64,000 nucleotides of DNA, from positions 124,001 to 188,000 of the forward strand of contig NZ_QNVY02000003.1 of NCBI RefSeq assembly GCF_003314435.2, in the 5' to 3' direction. Of the stretch, positions 43,771 through 54,695 are shown one piece after another (positions within the stretch are counted from its first letter, which is position 1; every line of letters begins with the position of its first letter). Below the pieces are notes generated by a model. That model did not search any database. It was not told the DNA's origin and saw nothing but the letters and a program-made list of their open reading frames with translations. The DNA is from Flavobacterium petrolei (GTDB lineage Bacteria > Bacteroidota > Bacteroidia > Flavobacteriales > Flavobacteriaceae). The position numbers and the translations under genes are program-made.

Positions 43771-46095
43771 ATGACTGGTGTAAAAACAATATTATTTTAT
43801 TTTTTCATTTGTTGCATTTCTATTAATGCAAAGGCGCAATCTATTTTAGTAAACGACACGTATACGGCTAGCCAACTTGTAGAAAATATTTTAGTAAATA
43901 GTTCCTGTGCTACCATTATAAACCCAGTAGCAACTGGGGATAATTATTCTGGAAGTCAAAAAAGTTATGCTTATTTTAATGCTGCCACGACTAATTTTCC
44001 GTTCAAAGAAGGAGTAGTTTTAAGCACATGGACCAGTCAAAATTCTGTAGGTCCATTTGTAACAAACAGAGGTGGCGGCGACTCGCGTTGGGTAGGTGAT
44101 TCTGATTTAGAACAAGCATTAAATTTAAATCAAACATTTAATGCGACAGTTCTTGAATTTGATTTTGTGCCGTTGACTAATTTTATCAGCTTCAATTATA
44201 TCTTTGCATCCAATGAATATCAATTGTATTTCCCTTGTGCTTTTTCAGACGGATTTGCTTTTTTAATTAAAGAAAAAGGAAGTAGTGCACCCTTTCAGAA
44301 CATAGCGGTTTTGCCTAACAGTTCGATTCCGGTCTCCTCAACAAAAGTGCATCCCTTAATTTCTCCATACAATACTGGGAACGGATTAATATCAGGTTGC
44401 CCCCCTGAAAATGAAAACTATTTTGGCGGATATAATGGTAGTACCAGCCCCATTAATTATAGCGCCCAAACCGTGGTTTTAAATGCTCAAAGTACTGTTA
44501 TTGCAGGCAAAACATATCATATAAAATTAGTCATTGCAGATGATGAAAATAGAGAATTTGACTCAGCTGTATTTCTTGAAGCAGGAAGTTTTTTACCAAA
44601 AATTAACTTAGGACCAGATCGACTACTGACAACGAATACTGCTATTTGCTTTGGCGAAAGCTTTACGATTGATCCTAAATTGCTATCAAATTACACGTAC
44701 CGATGGTACAAAAACAATGTGCTTTTACCCGAAAATACACCAACTTATAACGCTACCAGCTCCGGTATTTATAAAGTAGAAGTTTTGCTTACCTCCAGTT
44801 GTATCGCTACTGAAGAAATAAAAATCGAATATATTCCGGAAATCGATTTAATGGACACTACTCTTTCACAATGTGACGATGATGCGGATGGGATTACCAT
44901 TTTTGATTTGACTAAAGTAGATGCCATTGTAAAAAATAATATTCCAAATCTAAGTGCGGTGGTTTATTATAATTCTTTGGCTGATGCCAAAGCAAAATTG
45001 AATCCAATTACTAATGCCACTTCTTTCACAAATACTGGCACAAATCAATCCGTATTTGCAAGAGTGACCAATACATTGGGATGCGAAAGTTTTGCAACAG
45101 TACAACTAATTGTTTCTACTATTGTAATAGCTCCACAAAATCCTATTGCAACTTGTGATGCCGATGGTTCCGAAGATGGATTGGCTCAATTTGACTTAAA
45201 TTCCCAAGTCACGCCTCAAGTTTTAGCAGGATTACCGCCAGGATTAGTAGTTAAATATTATTTGAATACCAATGATGCTGTTGTCGAACAAAATGTGTTA
45301 CCGACTCTTTTTAAAAATACGATTCCAAATCAACAAACGATTTTTGCTAAAATTTTAAACGGTCCTGATTGCTATTCAATTACAGTCATTACTCTTGAAG
45401 TAAACTCTTTTGACCCGCCTAATTTTCAAGATGAATCTTTAATACTATGTGAAGGTACCCCAATCAACTTAACTGTTAATACTGGTTTCTCGAGCTATTT
45501 ATGGAGTACACAAGCTACAACAAACAGCATAACAATTGATTCTCCTGGAACATATTTTGTTACCGTAACGAATAAAAATGGCTGTCAAAAAACAAAAAAA
45601 TTCATTGTTTCTCTTTCTGGAATTGCAACAATTACCGGAGTAAAAGTAAATGATTTTGCCAGAAATGAAAATTCAATTACAATTGAATATACCGGAATTG
45701 GTGCCTATGAATTTTCAATTGACGGTGATTTTTTTCAGGATAATTCAACTTTTGAAGGCGTTGCTCCCGGCGAATATTTACTCTTCGCCAAAGATAAAAA
45801 TGGTTGTGGTTTATCGCTCCCTTTTACAACTTATATTTTAGATTATCCACGTTATTTTACACCTAATAATGATGGATATAACGATGCTTGGAAAATTAAA
45901 AATTTGGAGACACTCCCAAAATCAACATTGTACATATTTGACCGTTATGGAAAGCTGCTGAAACAATTAACTGTTTCATCGAATGGTTGGAACGGAACTT
46001 TCAATGGTTCGGCGTTACCTGCTGATGATTATTGGTTTCATTTAAATTTGGAAAATGGCAGAACAATAAAAGGTCATTTTTCATTAAAAAGATAA
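43771..46095 (+). CDS. T9SS type B sorted protein with choice-of-anchor L domain
   Basis: A 774-residue secreted protein. The signal peptide (residues 1-23) ends at INAKAQ. A choice-of-anchor L domain covers about residues 30-275 (DSRWVGDSDLEQALNLNQTF, SFNYIFASNEYQLYF). Two or more beta-sandwich repeats of about 90 residues follow, marked by LSQCDDDADGITIFDL and ATCDADGSEDGLAQFDL. The C-terminal 85 residues form a type B sorting domain with YFTPNNDGYNDAWKIK, IFDRYGKLLKQL and KGHFSLKR. It is exported by T9SS and probably displayed as an adhesin. It is a diverged tandem paralogue of the broken gene that follows. Confidence 0.92.
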   Translation: MTGVKTILFYFFICCISINAKAQSILVNDTYTASQLVENILVNSSCATIINPVATGDNYSGSQKSYAYFNAATTNFPFKEGVVLSTWTSQNSVGPFVTNRGGGDSRWVGDSDLEQALNLNQTFNATVLEFDFVPLTNFISFNYIFASNEYQLYFPCAFSDGFAFLIKEKGSSAPFQNIAVLPNSSIPVSSTKVHPLISPYNTGNGLISGCPPENENYFGGYNGSTSPINYSAQTVVLNAQSTVIAGKTYHIKLVIADDENREFDSAVFLEAGSFLPKINLGPDRLLTTNTAICFGESFTIDPKLLSNYTYRWYKNNVLLPENTPTYNATSSGIYKVEVLLTSSCIATEEIKIEYIPEIDLMDTTLSQCDDDADGITIFDLTKVDAIVKNNIPNLSAVVYYNSLADAKAKLNPITNATSFTNTGTNQSVFARVTNTLGCESFATVQLIVSTIVIAPQNPIATCDADGSEDGLAQFDLNSQVTPQVLAGLPPGLVVKYYLNTNDAVVEQNVLPTLFKNTIPNQQTIFAKILNGPDCYSITVITLEVNSFDPPNFQDESLILCEGTPINLTVNTGFSSYLWSTQATTNSITIDSPGTYFVTVTNKNGCQKTKKFIVSLSGIATITGVKVNDFARNENSITIEYTGIGAYEFSIDGDFFQDNSTFEGVAPGEYLLFAKDKNGCGLSLPFTTYILDYPRYFTPNNDGYNDAWKIKNLETLPKSTLYIFDRYGKLLKQLTVSSNGWNGTFNGSALPADDYWFHLNLENGRTIKGHFSLKR

Positions 46096-46101
46096 TATAA
46101 A

Positions 46102-46121
46102 ATTTGCTATTTTTAGCAAAT
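46102..46121 (+). promoter_or_regulatory. Perfect hairpin enclosing the start codon of the second T9SS gene
   Basis: ATTTGCTA (46102-46109) and TAGCAAAT (46114-46121) are perfect 8-bp arms with a TTTT loop. The first two bases of the start ATG (46120-46121) lie in the 3' arm. If formed in mRNA the hairpin would hide the start region; whether it is used for regulation is unknown. Confidence 0.45.
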
Positions 46122-49100
46122 GAAAAAAACTTTACTATTCCTTTTTATTCTTTTTTCTATAAGTTGTTTCTCGCAGTTTAGCAAAACACATTATATCCCG
46201 CCATTGACCTGTTCTAACAATTTAGCAGGTGATCAGTATTTATATATTTCTACACCCAGCACCAACAATGTAAATTTCAAAATTATAGCAAGTGCAGGCA
46301 ACATCATAACAGGTGTAGTCACAAATACTAGTCCATATATTTACTATATAGGACAAGGAGAAAATACGCAACTATTCACTCCAAAAACAAATATTGGCAT
46401 TGTAACAAATAAAGGATTTATAGTAGAAGCTGAAGATTTAATTTATGTAAGTATTCGTGTTAATGCCGGATTTTCAGCTCAGAATAACTCATACAATCAT
46501 GCGGGAGGATTGGTATCAAAAGGGAACAGTGCTTTAGGGAAAGAATTTAGATTAGGAGCAATGTTAAATCCTCTGTACGATCCGAGTCTGTTGAATTTTG
46601 CTTCAATACTATCAACAGAAAACAATACAAAAGTCACTATTTCAAACATTCCTATTGGATCTGTTCTATCTGACGGAACTATTGTCAATGGCCCTCTAAT
46701 TGTTACATTAGGTAAAAATGAAAGTTATGTTTTAGCTTTGGAAAATTACAACACAACTGTTTCTAATAGTTCTAAAATGATTGGCGCTTTAGTCGAATCT
46801 GATAAACCCGTGGTTGTCAATTCAGGTTCTTTTGGAGGAAGCAACAGTTCGTTTCTTAACGCGCAAGGAAATATACCCGGTAGAGATGTAGGTTTTGACC
46901 AAATTGTTCCGACAGAAAAAACGGGAAAAGAATATATTTTTGTCAAAGGATTAGGAAGTGATGATTTAGAACAGGTTTTATTGATTGCAAATGTTGATAA
47001 TACTAAAATTTTCATCAACGGATCAACAACTCCTCTTGCTCCTATTAATAGCGGACAATATACTGTAATCGATGGAAGCCAATTTATTGATGGAAACTTA
47101 TATGTTTCTACCACCGAAAACGTATCTGCTTACCAAAGTATTGGAGGTGATTTTTCTCCTGCTAACCAAAATTTATTTTTTGTACCGCCATTAAATTGTG
47201 CAACACCCAATATTGTAGACAACATACCAGCCATTCAATCAATAGGAAGTACCTTTTATAATGGAGGATTGAACATTGTAACTGAGACAGGCGCTACGGT
47301 AACAATAAATAATAATCCTATCAATACAACTGCTGTTCCTGTAATAGGGAATGCCAATTATGTAAGATATTCCCTTTTTAATTTGACTGGAAATATTGCT
47401 GTAAAATCCACGAGACAAGTGTACGTATCTTACTTTGGAACAAATGGAGCTGCAACTTATGGTGGCTATTATTCCGGATTTGATACTAAACCAGAAATTG
47501 TTACTGATAAAATTACTGTATCTAATTTAGCTTGTATCCCAAATATTGTCCTAAAAATAAGCACGTTATCCTCTTACGATACGTTTCAGTGGTACTTTAA
47601 CGACCAAATAATTGTTGGTGCAAATTCAAATTCATACACGCCCTTAATACCTGGATATTACCAAGTGAAAGGAAGTATTGTGGGTTGTCCAACTACAGTT
47701 CCTATTTTCTCAGATAAGATTCCGGTAAGCGACTGTCCATTAGATTCAGATAATGACGGAACAAATAACAACATTGATATTGATTTGGATAATGATGGAA
47801 TAATTAATAATCGTGAAGCCAATATATCGCTGTTCAATCAGTCAAATCCTATTGCAAGTACACATTACAATGCAACAACATCAGGAAGCGGAACGGTTAC
47901 CGGTAAACCATTGTACGGATTTGTATAACAAGTACCTGCTGGAATTACAAATTTCGCAACTTACACGTTAAATTTTACCAAAACAGAAAGTATCAGCATT
48001 AATTATAAAGCACAGGATAATCCAAACCAAATTACTGATATTTCTGAATATTTAAATGCAGAAGGCGATTTTATAATAAAAGTGCCGACAGATAAAACCA
48101 TTACTTTGACAGATCCGCAAAATCAATTACTAGTGGATACTAACTATGATGGAATTTACGAAAGTGGTGTAACTGAATTTTCTTCCTTTGAAATCCGATT
48201 CCGATTAAAAAGTACTACTCCACTACTACCTGGTTTAGGAAGTTTTCAATTTTCATCTTATCTTACTAATTCAATATCATTCAGTCATATTAATCTTTCT
48301 GAAACCACCGCAAACAAAGCTATATTCATGATTAGCCATACAGAAACATTTGACTCGGATTCTGATGGATTTCCCGATTTATTAGATATTGATAGTGACA
48401 ATGATGGTATTCCAGATACCATTGAGGCGCAAGGAAAAGGATTTAAAGTTTTTTCAGGAATAGACGGAAACAAAAATGGTTTGGACAATGCTTTCGAACC
48501 GGGGATAATTCCTATTGATACCGATGGTGATTTAATTGCAGATCATCTCGATTTAGACAGTGACAATGATGGTATTTATGATTTAGTTGAATCAGGTCAT
48601 AATGCTGTCGATTCCAATCAAGATGGAATAATTGACGGCGGTTCTATTCTTTTTGGAGCGAACGGACTTTTAGACGTCCTTGAAACAGCTGCGGATAATG
48701 GCAAAATCAATTATACTATTTCTGATACTGATTCAGATGAAACGTCTAATTATATCGATTTGGATAGCGATAATGATGTTTGTTTTGATGTAATAGAAGC
48801 CGGTTTTACAGATGGTGATACTAATGGAATATTAGGCAACAACCCGACAACCGTGAATCAAAAAGGCAAAGTTACCAGCGGCATAGGCTACTCGACCCCA
48901 AATAACAATTATATAATTGCCGCACCAATAGTAATCACCTCTCAACCGGTTACAAATCCTACCTGTGAGTTAGAAAACACAACAATTACTGTTGCTGACA
49001 ATGGCGGAAATACCTATCAATGGCAGTTATCAACTGATGGAACAATCTGGAATGACATCTTGAATACTGTAAACTATCAAAATACCACTACTAATACATT

Positions 49101-50580
49101 AGGATTGATAAATATTACTAATGCAATGAACGGTTACAAATACAGAGTAAAATTAGAAAAAACAGGAAATTCATGTGGCTTGATTTCTAATGAAACTGCT
49201 TTGAAAATTTATACTTTACCAGTCGTAAATAGGGTCACAATTGTACAATGTGATGATGATACAGATGGATTTTCAGCTTTTAATCTAACGGTAAAAAATA
49301 ATGCGATTTCTACTAATTCAGCGTCAGAAACATTCACGTATTACACATCACTTGCTGCTGCTGAAAATGAAGATTCCACGGATTTAATTTCCAATCCTTC
49401 AGCATTTAGAAATACCACTGCCGGAAGTATGACTGTTTGGACGCGGGTTACAAATTCAAATGGCTGCTATAGCATCGCTGCAATTGATTTGACTGTATCT
49501 ACTACACAAATTCCAGCTTCATTCAGCAGAACTTTCAGTAATTGCGATGATTTAGGTTTGAGTAATGATGATACAGATGGTATTGCTACTTTTGATTTTA
49601 GTAGCGTGACTTCAGAAATCATAGCCATTCTTCCACCCTCCGCAACACCTTATTCCATTCGATATTACAAAAATGAGCAAGATGCTTTATCTGAAAATGA
49701 TGCAATAACAAATACTTCAAACTATAGAAATGAAGGATATTCAAATCAGCAAAAAATATGGGTTCGCGTCGAAAGTACGGCTGACAATGCCTGTTATGGT
49801 TTGAGTCCAAGAGTTACATTAACAGTAAATCCAAAACCAAATATTAATACGAATGAAGATTTAGAAGAAAATCAGTTGGTGTGTTCAAACCTTCCCACTT
49901 TTTTTGTAACATTAGACGCAGGTATTAAAGACGGTTCACCAACTTCTGATTATACTTATATCTGGACCAAAGAGAATGCTGTTTTAGAGACTGAAATTGG
50001 ACCAACATTGGAGGTAAATCAAGAAGGTAATTATACTGTAGAAGTAATTTCGCTTGACGGCTGTAGCAGAATTAGAACCATAAAAGTAACAGCTTCCGAT
50101 ATTGCAAAAATTACGAATATTGCGATCACCGATTTATCGGATATAAACTCCATAACTATAAATGTTAGTGGACAAGGACAATACGAATACAGTCTTGATG
50201 CTCCTTCCGGACCTTTTCAAGATTCTAATTTCTTTGACAATATAGCCGCTGGAATTCATGAAATATACATTAATGACAAAAATGGTTGTGGAACGGTGAG
50301 CCAAACTATAGCCGTCATTGGAATCCCTAAATTTTTTACTCCAAATGGAGACGGCCAAAATGATTATTGGAATGTAAAAGGAGTAAACGCAAATTTTAAT
50401 GCTAATTCTACCATCTATATTTATGACCGTTACGGCAAGTTGCTAAAACAAATTACGGCCTTCAGTCAAGGTTGGGACGGGACTTTTACAGGACAGCCTT
50501 TACCGTCTGATGATTATTGGTTCGCTATAAAATTAGAGGACGGAAGAGAGGCTAAAGGCCATTTTAGTTTGAAAAGATAG
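46120..50580 (+). pseudogene. Large T9SS type B protein interrupted by an in-frame TAA
   Basis: A single frame of 1487 codons (start MKKTLLFLFILFSISCFSQF, stop at 50578) is broken by one TAA at 47926-47928; codons before and after it are in the same frame and continue the same type of sequence without another stop. The first part (602 residues) is an IgGFc-binding-like domain (GIVTNKGFIVEAEDLIYVSI, GRDVGFDQIVPTEKTGKEYI) followed by an Ig-like region and thrombospondin-type DxDNDG repeats. After the break come further DSDNDG calcium-binding repeats, beta-sandwich repeats marked by VQCDDDTDGFSAFNL, and a type B sorting domain ending KGHFSLKR. It could be a recent nonsense mutation or a base-call error. 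Confidence 0.9.
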
Positions 50581-50598
50581 TGAAGTTTTAGGGCATTC

Positions 50599-50657
50599 CA
50601 CCATAAAAGGAAAGGGCTACTCATTGCAACAATGAGTAACCCTTTCCTTTTATGGTG
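50599..50657. terminator. Very long hairpin after the T9SS gene
   Basis: Arms of 28 bp (50599-50626 and 50630-50657, beginning CACCATAAAAGG) are complementary at all but one position with a CAA loop. It lies 18 bp after the T9SS stop. No clear T-run follows, so it may act as an RNA-stability or bidirectional end element. Confidence 0.7.
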
Positions 50658-50701
50658 TCGGGCTATCCACGCTACTTCGGTAGCTAGTTCCTATCCCTCA
50701 T
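50658..50701. repeat. Fragment of a flavobacterial dispersed intergenic repeat
   Basis: The segment begins TCGGGCTATCCACGCTACTT, contains a perfect hairpin GCTAC-TTCG-GTAGC (50671-50684) with a very stable TTCG loop, and ends TTCCTATCCCTC. Read in reverse it has the AGGGATAG...GTAGCGTGGATAGCCCG layout that I recognise from intergenic repeats common in Flavobacterium. It follows the long hairpin directly. Confidence 0.55.
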
Positions 50702-50761
50702 GCAAATCTATGGTAATAAAGAAATCTAATATTAATAATTACAATTATCCTGTCAAAAAAA

Positions 50762-50787
50762 AAGCCATTCGAATCAACGAATGGCTT
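50762..50787 (-). terminator. Rho-independent terminator of typA
   Basis: Ten-bp arms AAGCCATTCG (50762-50771) and CGAATGGCTT (50778-50787) with a 6-nt loop; on the minus strand the hairpin is followed by a run of T. It lies 21 bp after the typA stop. Confidence 0.88.
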
Positions 50788-50808
50788 ACAATTTTATAAA
50801 AAATAGAA

Positions 50809-52605
50809 TTAGATTTTAAATCTTTTTCTATCAGTTTCTGTCAAATAGATTTTTCTCAAACGAATAGATTTTGGAGTTACCTCAACATATTCATCTTTTT
50901 GAATGTACTCTAAAGCTTCTTCTAATGAGAAAATAACTGGAGGAATAATTCTAGCTTTATCATCATTTCCAGAAGAACGAACGTTAGACTGTTTTTTCTC
51001 TTTGGTAACGTTAACACACATATCATCGCTACGAGAATTTTCTCCAATTACCTGACCTTCGTAAATTTCATCATTAGGATTAACGAAAAACCTACCACGA
51101 TCTTGCAATTTATCGATAGAATAAGGAATAGCTTTTCCTTTTTCCATAGAAATTAAAGAACCTTTGTTACGTCCGGCTATTTCTCCTTTGTACGGTTCGT
51201 ATCCTATAAAACGGTGTGCCATAATAGCTTCACCAGCTGTTGCAGTAAGCAATTGATTACGCAATCCAATAATTCCACGTGATGGGATATTAAATTTTAC
51301 AATCATACGTTCCCCTTTAGTTTCCATGCTTAGCATTTCACCTTTACGCAAAGTAACGAACTCAACCGCTCTACCCGAAAGTGATTCTGGTAAATCGATT
51401 GTCAATTCTTCAATTGGCTCACATTTTTTACCATCAATTTCTTTGATGATAACTTGTGGTTGACCGATTTGCAATTCATAACCTTCTCTTCTCATTGTTT
51501 CAATAAGAACTGATAAGTGAAGTACACCACGACCAAAAACCATAAACTTATCAGCTGAATCAGTTTCACCCAATTTCATTGCTAAGTTTTTTTCTAACTC
51601 TTTTGTCAAACGGTCTCTAATATGACGAGAAGTTACAAATTTACCCTCTTTACCAAAGAAAGGAGAGTCATTAATTGTAAACAACATACTCATAGTAGGC
51701 TCGTCAATATCGATTGTTTTCAATGCTTCTGGGTTTTCAAAATCAGCGATAGTATCTCCAATTTCAAATCCTTCAACACCAATAATTGCACAAATATCTC
51801 CTGCAATAACTTGTTGTACTTTTTTACGACCAAGTCCTTCAAAAGTATGAAGTTCTTTAATTCTAGATTTCATTACTGTACCGTCTCTTTTTACTAATGA
51901 GATTGGCATACCTTCATTCAAAATACCTCTTTCAAGACGACCGATAGCGATACGACCTGTAAATGCTGAGAAATCTAATGATGTAATCAACATTTGTGGT
52001 GTTCCTTCAGAAACTTTAGGAGCTGGTACATTTTCAATAACCATATCCAATAATGCTTCCACATTATCCGTTACGTTTTCCCAATGGTCAGACATCCAGT
52101 TATTTTTAGCAGAACCGTAAACCGTTGGAAAATCCAATTGCCACTCTTCAGCACCTAATTCAAACATTAGGTCAAAAACTTTTTCATGCACTTCTTCAGG
52201 AGTACAGTTTTCTTTATCAACTTTATTGATTACAACGCAAGGTTTAAGACCTAAGTCAATAGCTTTTTGAAGAACAAAACGAGTTTGAGGCATTGGTCCT
52301 TCAAAAGCATCTACTAGTAGACAAACTCCATCAGCCATGTTCAATACACGCTCTACTTCACCACCAAAATCAGCGTGACCAGGAGTATCAATAATGTTGA
52401 TTTTTGTTCCTTTGTATACTACAGAAACATTCTTTGAAGTAATAGTAATACCTCTTTCACGCTCTAAGTCGTTGTTATCAAGGATTAAGTCACCGGTATT
52501 TTCGTTATCACGAAATAACTGACAGTGATACATAATTTTATCAACCAAAGTTGTTTTACCGTGATCGACGTGGGCAATAATTGCAATGTTTCTAATAGAT
52601 TCCAT
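50809..52605 (-). CDS. typA: Ribosome-associated GTPase TypA/BipA
   Basis: A 598-residue translational GTPase related to EF-G that binds ribosomes and supports growth under stress and at low temperature. G motifs are visible: AHVDHGKTTLVDK at residues 10-22, DTPGHADFGGEVER near residue 74, and INKVDK near residue 130. EF-G-like domains III and V follow, with GRGVLHLSVLIETMRREGYE as the domain III block, and the C-terminal BipA domain ends KSIRLRKIYLTETDR. The length is normal. A TACTTTTG box lies 20 bp upstream and a hairpin ends the gene. Confidence 0.97.
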   Translation of the reverse strand: MESIRNIAIIAHVDHGKTTLVDKIMYHCQLFRDNENTGDLILDNNDLERERGITITSKNVSVVYKGTKINIIDTPGHADFGGEVERVLNMADGVCLLVDAFEGPMPQTRFVLQKAIDLGLKPCVVINKVDKENCTPEEVHEKVFDLMFELGAEEWQLDFPTVYGSAKNNWMSDHWENVTDNVEALLDMVIENVPAPKVSEGTPQMLITSLDFSAFTGRIAIGRLERGILNEGMPISLVKRDGTVMKSRIKELHTFEGLGRKKVQQVIAGDICAIIGVEGFEIGDTIADFENPEALKTIDIDEPTMSMLFTINDSPFFGKEGKFVTSRHIRDRLTKELEKNLAMKLGETDSADKFMVFGRGVLHLSVLIETMRREGYELQIGQPQVIIKEIDGKKCEPIEELTIDLPESLSGRAVEFVTLRKGEMLSMETKGERMIVKFNIPSRGIIGLRNQLLTATAGEAIMAHRFIGYEPYKGEIAGRNKGSLISMEKGKAIPYSIDKLQDRGRFFVNPNDEIYEGQVIGENSRSDDMCVNVTKEKKQSNVRSSGNDDKARIIPPVIFSLEEALEYIQKDEYVEVTPKSIRLRKIYLTETDRKRFKI

Positions 52606-52981
52606 CTGTGATTTTTAATGGGTGCAAAAGTACACTTTTTTTTCGGTATAAAAATATATTTATTCAATACTTTACATATTCTTAATAGTTTATATCTTTT
52701 GGCAAATTAAAAATAATTAAAACTTTACAGTAACCAAAAAAATTAACCCGCATCAAAACATAGAAAAAAAAAGAGTGTGATATTCAAATTCTTACATTTA
52801 AATAACTGTGGTTATTTCTAAAAAAGAAAAACCTCTTATACTTTTAACATGTCAATTTACAATAAAAAAAATTAATTAAACAAACTCACAACCAATTTGT
52901 TAGACAAATATTAAAATAAACCCAAAAAATAAGTTTAAAATCTTATTTAATAATATCGCATTAATTATTTATATTTGATTA
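52606..52981. other. 376-bp AT-rich intergenic region
   Basis: Divergent gap between typA and the second PAS kinase gene. It contains the typA -7 box near its left end and a TATATTTG only 4 bp before the kinase ATG. No open frame of note, repeat, RNA gene or strong hairpin was seen. Confidence 0.6.
52625..52632 (-). promoter_or_regulatory. -7 box of the typA promoter
   Basis: CAAAAGTA (TACTTTTG on the minus strand) lies 20 bp before the typA ATG. The next CAA triplet is too far away for a normal -33 element. Confidence 0.5.
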
Positions 52982-54691
52982 ATGAAAAATCAATCCAATC
53001 AAATCGCCTTAATTTACATTATCCTTTTAATGTTCATTTCGATTATTTATTATAAATCTCTCCAAGATTACACTTATAATAGCAGTTATCAATCTTTATA
53101 TTTTATTAAAGACATCTTGTTTGTTCTTTTTTCAGGAATGCTTCTGAAATTTATTTTAGCTCATAATAACTCAAAGAGCTATGCCATTTATCAAAAATTA
53201 AAAGATACAAATCAAAAAATCAAAGAATCAAATGACAAATATGATATTGTAGCAAAAGCCACAAGCGATACTATTTGGGATTGGAAAATTCAGGAAGACA
53301 ACTTTAGTTGGAACCAGGGAATTAATAATATTTTTGGCTATACAGAAAACCAAATTGGAGACACTTCTAATTGGTGGTTTGACAAAATCCATCCAGAAGA
53401 CAGCATAAAAATGTCAATTAAATTATATTCTTTTCTCGAACAAAAAACTGAAAAATGGCAGGATGAATATCGTTTTAAATGCGCTGACAATACCTATAAA
53501 TATATATTGGATAAAGGTTTTCTTTTGAAGGATGAAAATGGAAAGCCAACAAGAATGATTGGCGCCATCCAAGATATAACCAAACAAAAAGAAGAAGAAC
53601 AACGCCTTAAATTATTAGAAACCGTAATTACACAGTCAAAAGACTCTATAATCATCACAGAAGCATTTTCTACTGACAGAACCATTCCCAAAATCATTTA
53701 CTCGAATCCTGCATTTTCTGTTATGTCCGGATATCTTTTTAATGAAATTATTGGCAAATCTCCTACTATTTTTATAGGCCCAAATTCTGATATGGAGGAA
53801 TATCAGAAACTTCTTAAAGCTATAAATAATAAAGAAGAATGCCAGATAGAAACGATAAGCTACACTAAGAAAAACGAGCAATATCTCGTTCGATTCTCAA
53901 TGATCCCTGTTTACAACTCTGAAAACGAACTTTCGCATTGGATTTCAATTCAAAGAGACATATCAAAAGAAAAGAAACAAGAAAAAGAAAAAGAAAAATT
54001 AATTATAGAATTAATTCAGAAAAATAAAGATCTAAAGCAATTTTCCTATATAACATCACACAACCTTAGAGCTCCATTATCTAATTTGACAGGCTTACTT
54101 AATTTAATAGAAGATATTCCGATTGAAAATTTAGAATTAAAAGAGATACTAAATGGTTTCAATAAATCAACTCACCTATTAAATGAAACCATAAATGATT
54201 TAGTCAAAGTTATCGTAATAAAAGAAAACTCTTCTTTACAAAAAGAAGCTATTCAACTGGAACATATTTTTGATAAAATCATCAATCAACTTAGTTTTCA
54301 AATTGAATTCTCGAAGCCTACTATAAACATCAATTTAAAAAAAGTTTCTATTTTAAATACAAACAAAGCTTATCTGGAAAGTATAATCCTAAATTTGATA
54401 TCTAATTCTTTAAAATTCAAATCAGAAAATCGAAAACTTGAAATAAACATTACAGCAAGTAAAACTGGAAATACAGTAATCATAATCTTTTCAGATAATG
54501 GTATAGGAATCGATTTAAAAAGAAATCGCGATAAAGTTTTTGGCCTTTACCAACGTTTTCATAATTACCCAGATAGCAAAGGATTGGGCTTATATTTAGT
54601 AAAATCACAGGTAGAAACTATGGGAGGAACTATCGATATAGAAAGCGAAGTTAACAAAGGGACAACATTTACATTAACTTTTAGAAACTAA
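52982..54691 (+). CDS. Membrane-bound PAS-domain histidine kinase
   Basis: A 569-residue sensor kinase. Two N-terminal hydrophobic helices (residues about 7-24 and 38-60) anchor it. Two PAS domains with PAC tails follow (about residues 85-205 and 210-335, with MIGAIQDITKQKEEEQ and WISIQRDISKEKKQE). The DHp helix has SYITSHNLRAPLSNLTGLL near residue 358 and the catalytic part shows LNLISNSLKFKS, FSDNGIGIDL and GLGLYLVKSQVETMGGTIDI. The partner regulator starts 4 bp later. It is similar in layout to the kinase at 39685, but with membrane helices and one PAS domain fewer. The TATATTTG next to its ATG has no -33 partner and is not claimed as a promoter. Confidence 0.92.
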   Translation: MKNQSNQIALIYIILLMFISIIYYKSLQDYTYNSSYQSLYFIKDILFVLFSGMLLKFILAHNNSKSYAIYQKLKDTNQKIKESNDKYDIVAKATSDTIWDWKIQEDNFSWNQGINNIFGYTENQIGDTSNWWFDKIHPEDSIKMSIKLYSFLEQKTEKWQDEYRFKCADNTYKYILDKGFLLKDENGKPTRMIGAIQDITKQKEEEQRLKLLETVITQSKDSIIITEAFSTDRTIPKIIYSNPAFSVMSGYLFNEIIGKSPTIFIGPNSDMEEYQKLLKAINNKEECQIETISYTKKNEQYLVRFSMIPVYNSENELSHWISIQRDISKEKKQEKEKEKLIIELIQKNKDLKQFSYITSHNLRAPLSNLTGLLNLIEDIPIENLELKEILNGFNKSTHLLNETINDLVKVIVIKENSSLQKEAIQLEHIFDKIINQLSFQIEFSKPTININLKKVSILNTNKAYLESIILNLISNSLKFKSENRKLEINITASKTGNTVIIIFSDNGIGIDLKRNRDKVFGLYQRFHNYPDSKGLGLYLVKSQVETMGGTIDIESEVNKGTTFTLTFRN

Positions 54692-54695
54692 TAAA

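Noticed and set aside
46120..50580. A frameshift in the large T9SS gene
   Set aside because: The segments before 47926 and after 47928 are in the same frame, so the disruption is a stop codon, not an insertion or deletion.
52970..52977. TATATTTG as a promoter giving a leaderless PAS-kinase transcript
   Set aside because: It is only 4 bp from the ATG and has no -33 TTG at the right distance, so chance in AT-rich sequence is likelier.
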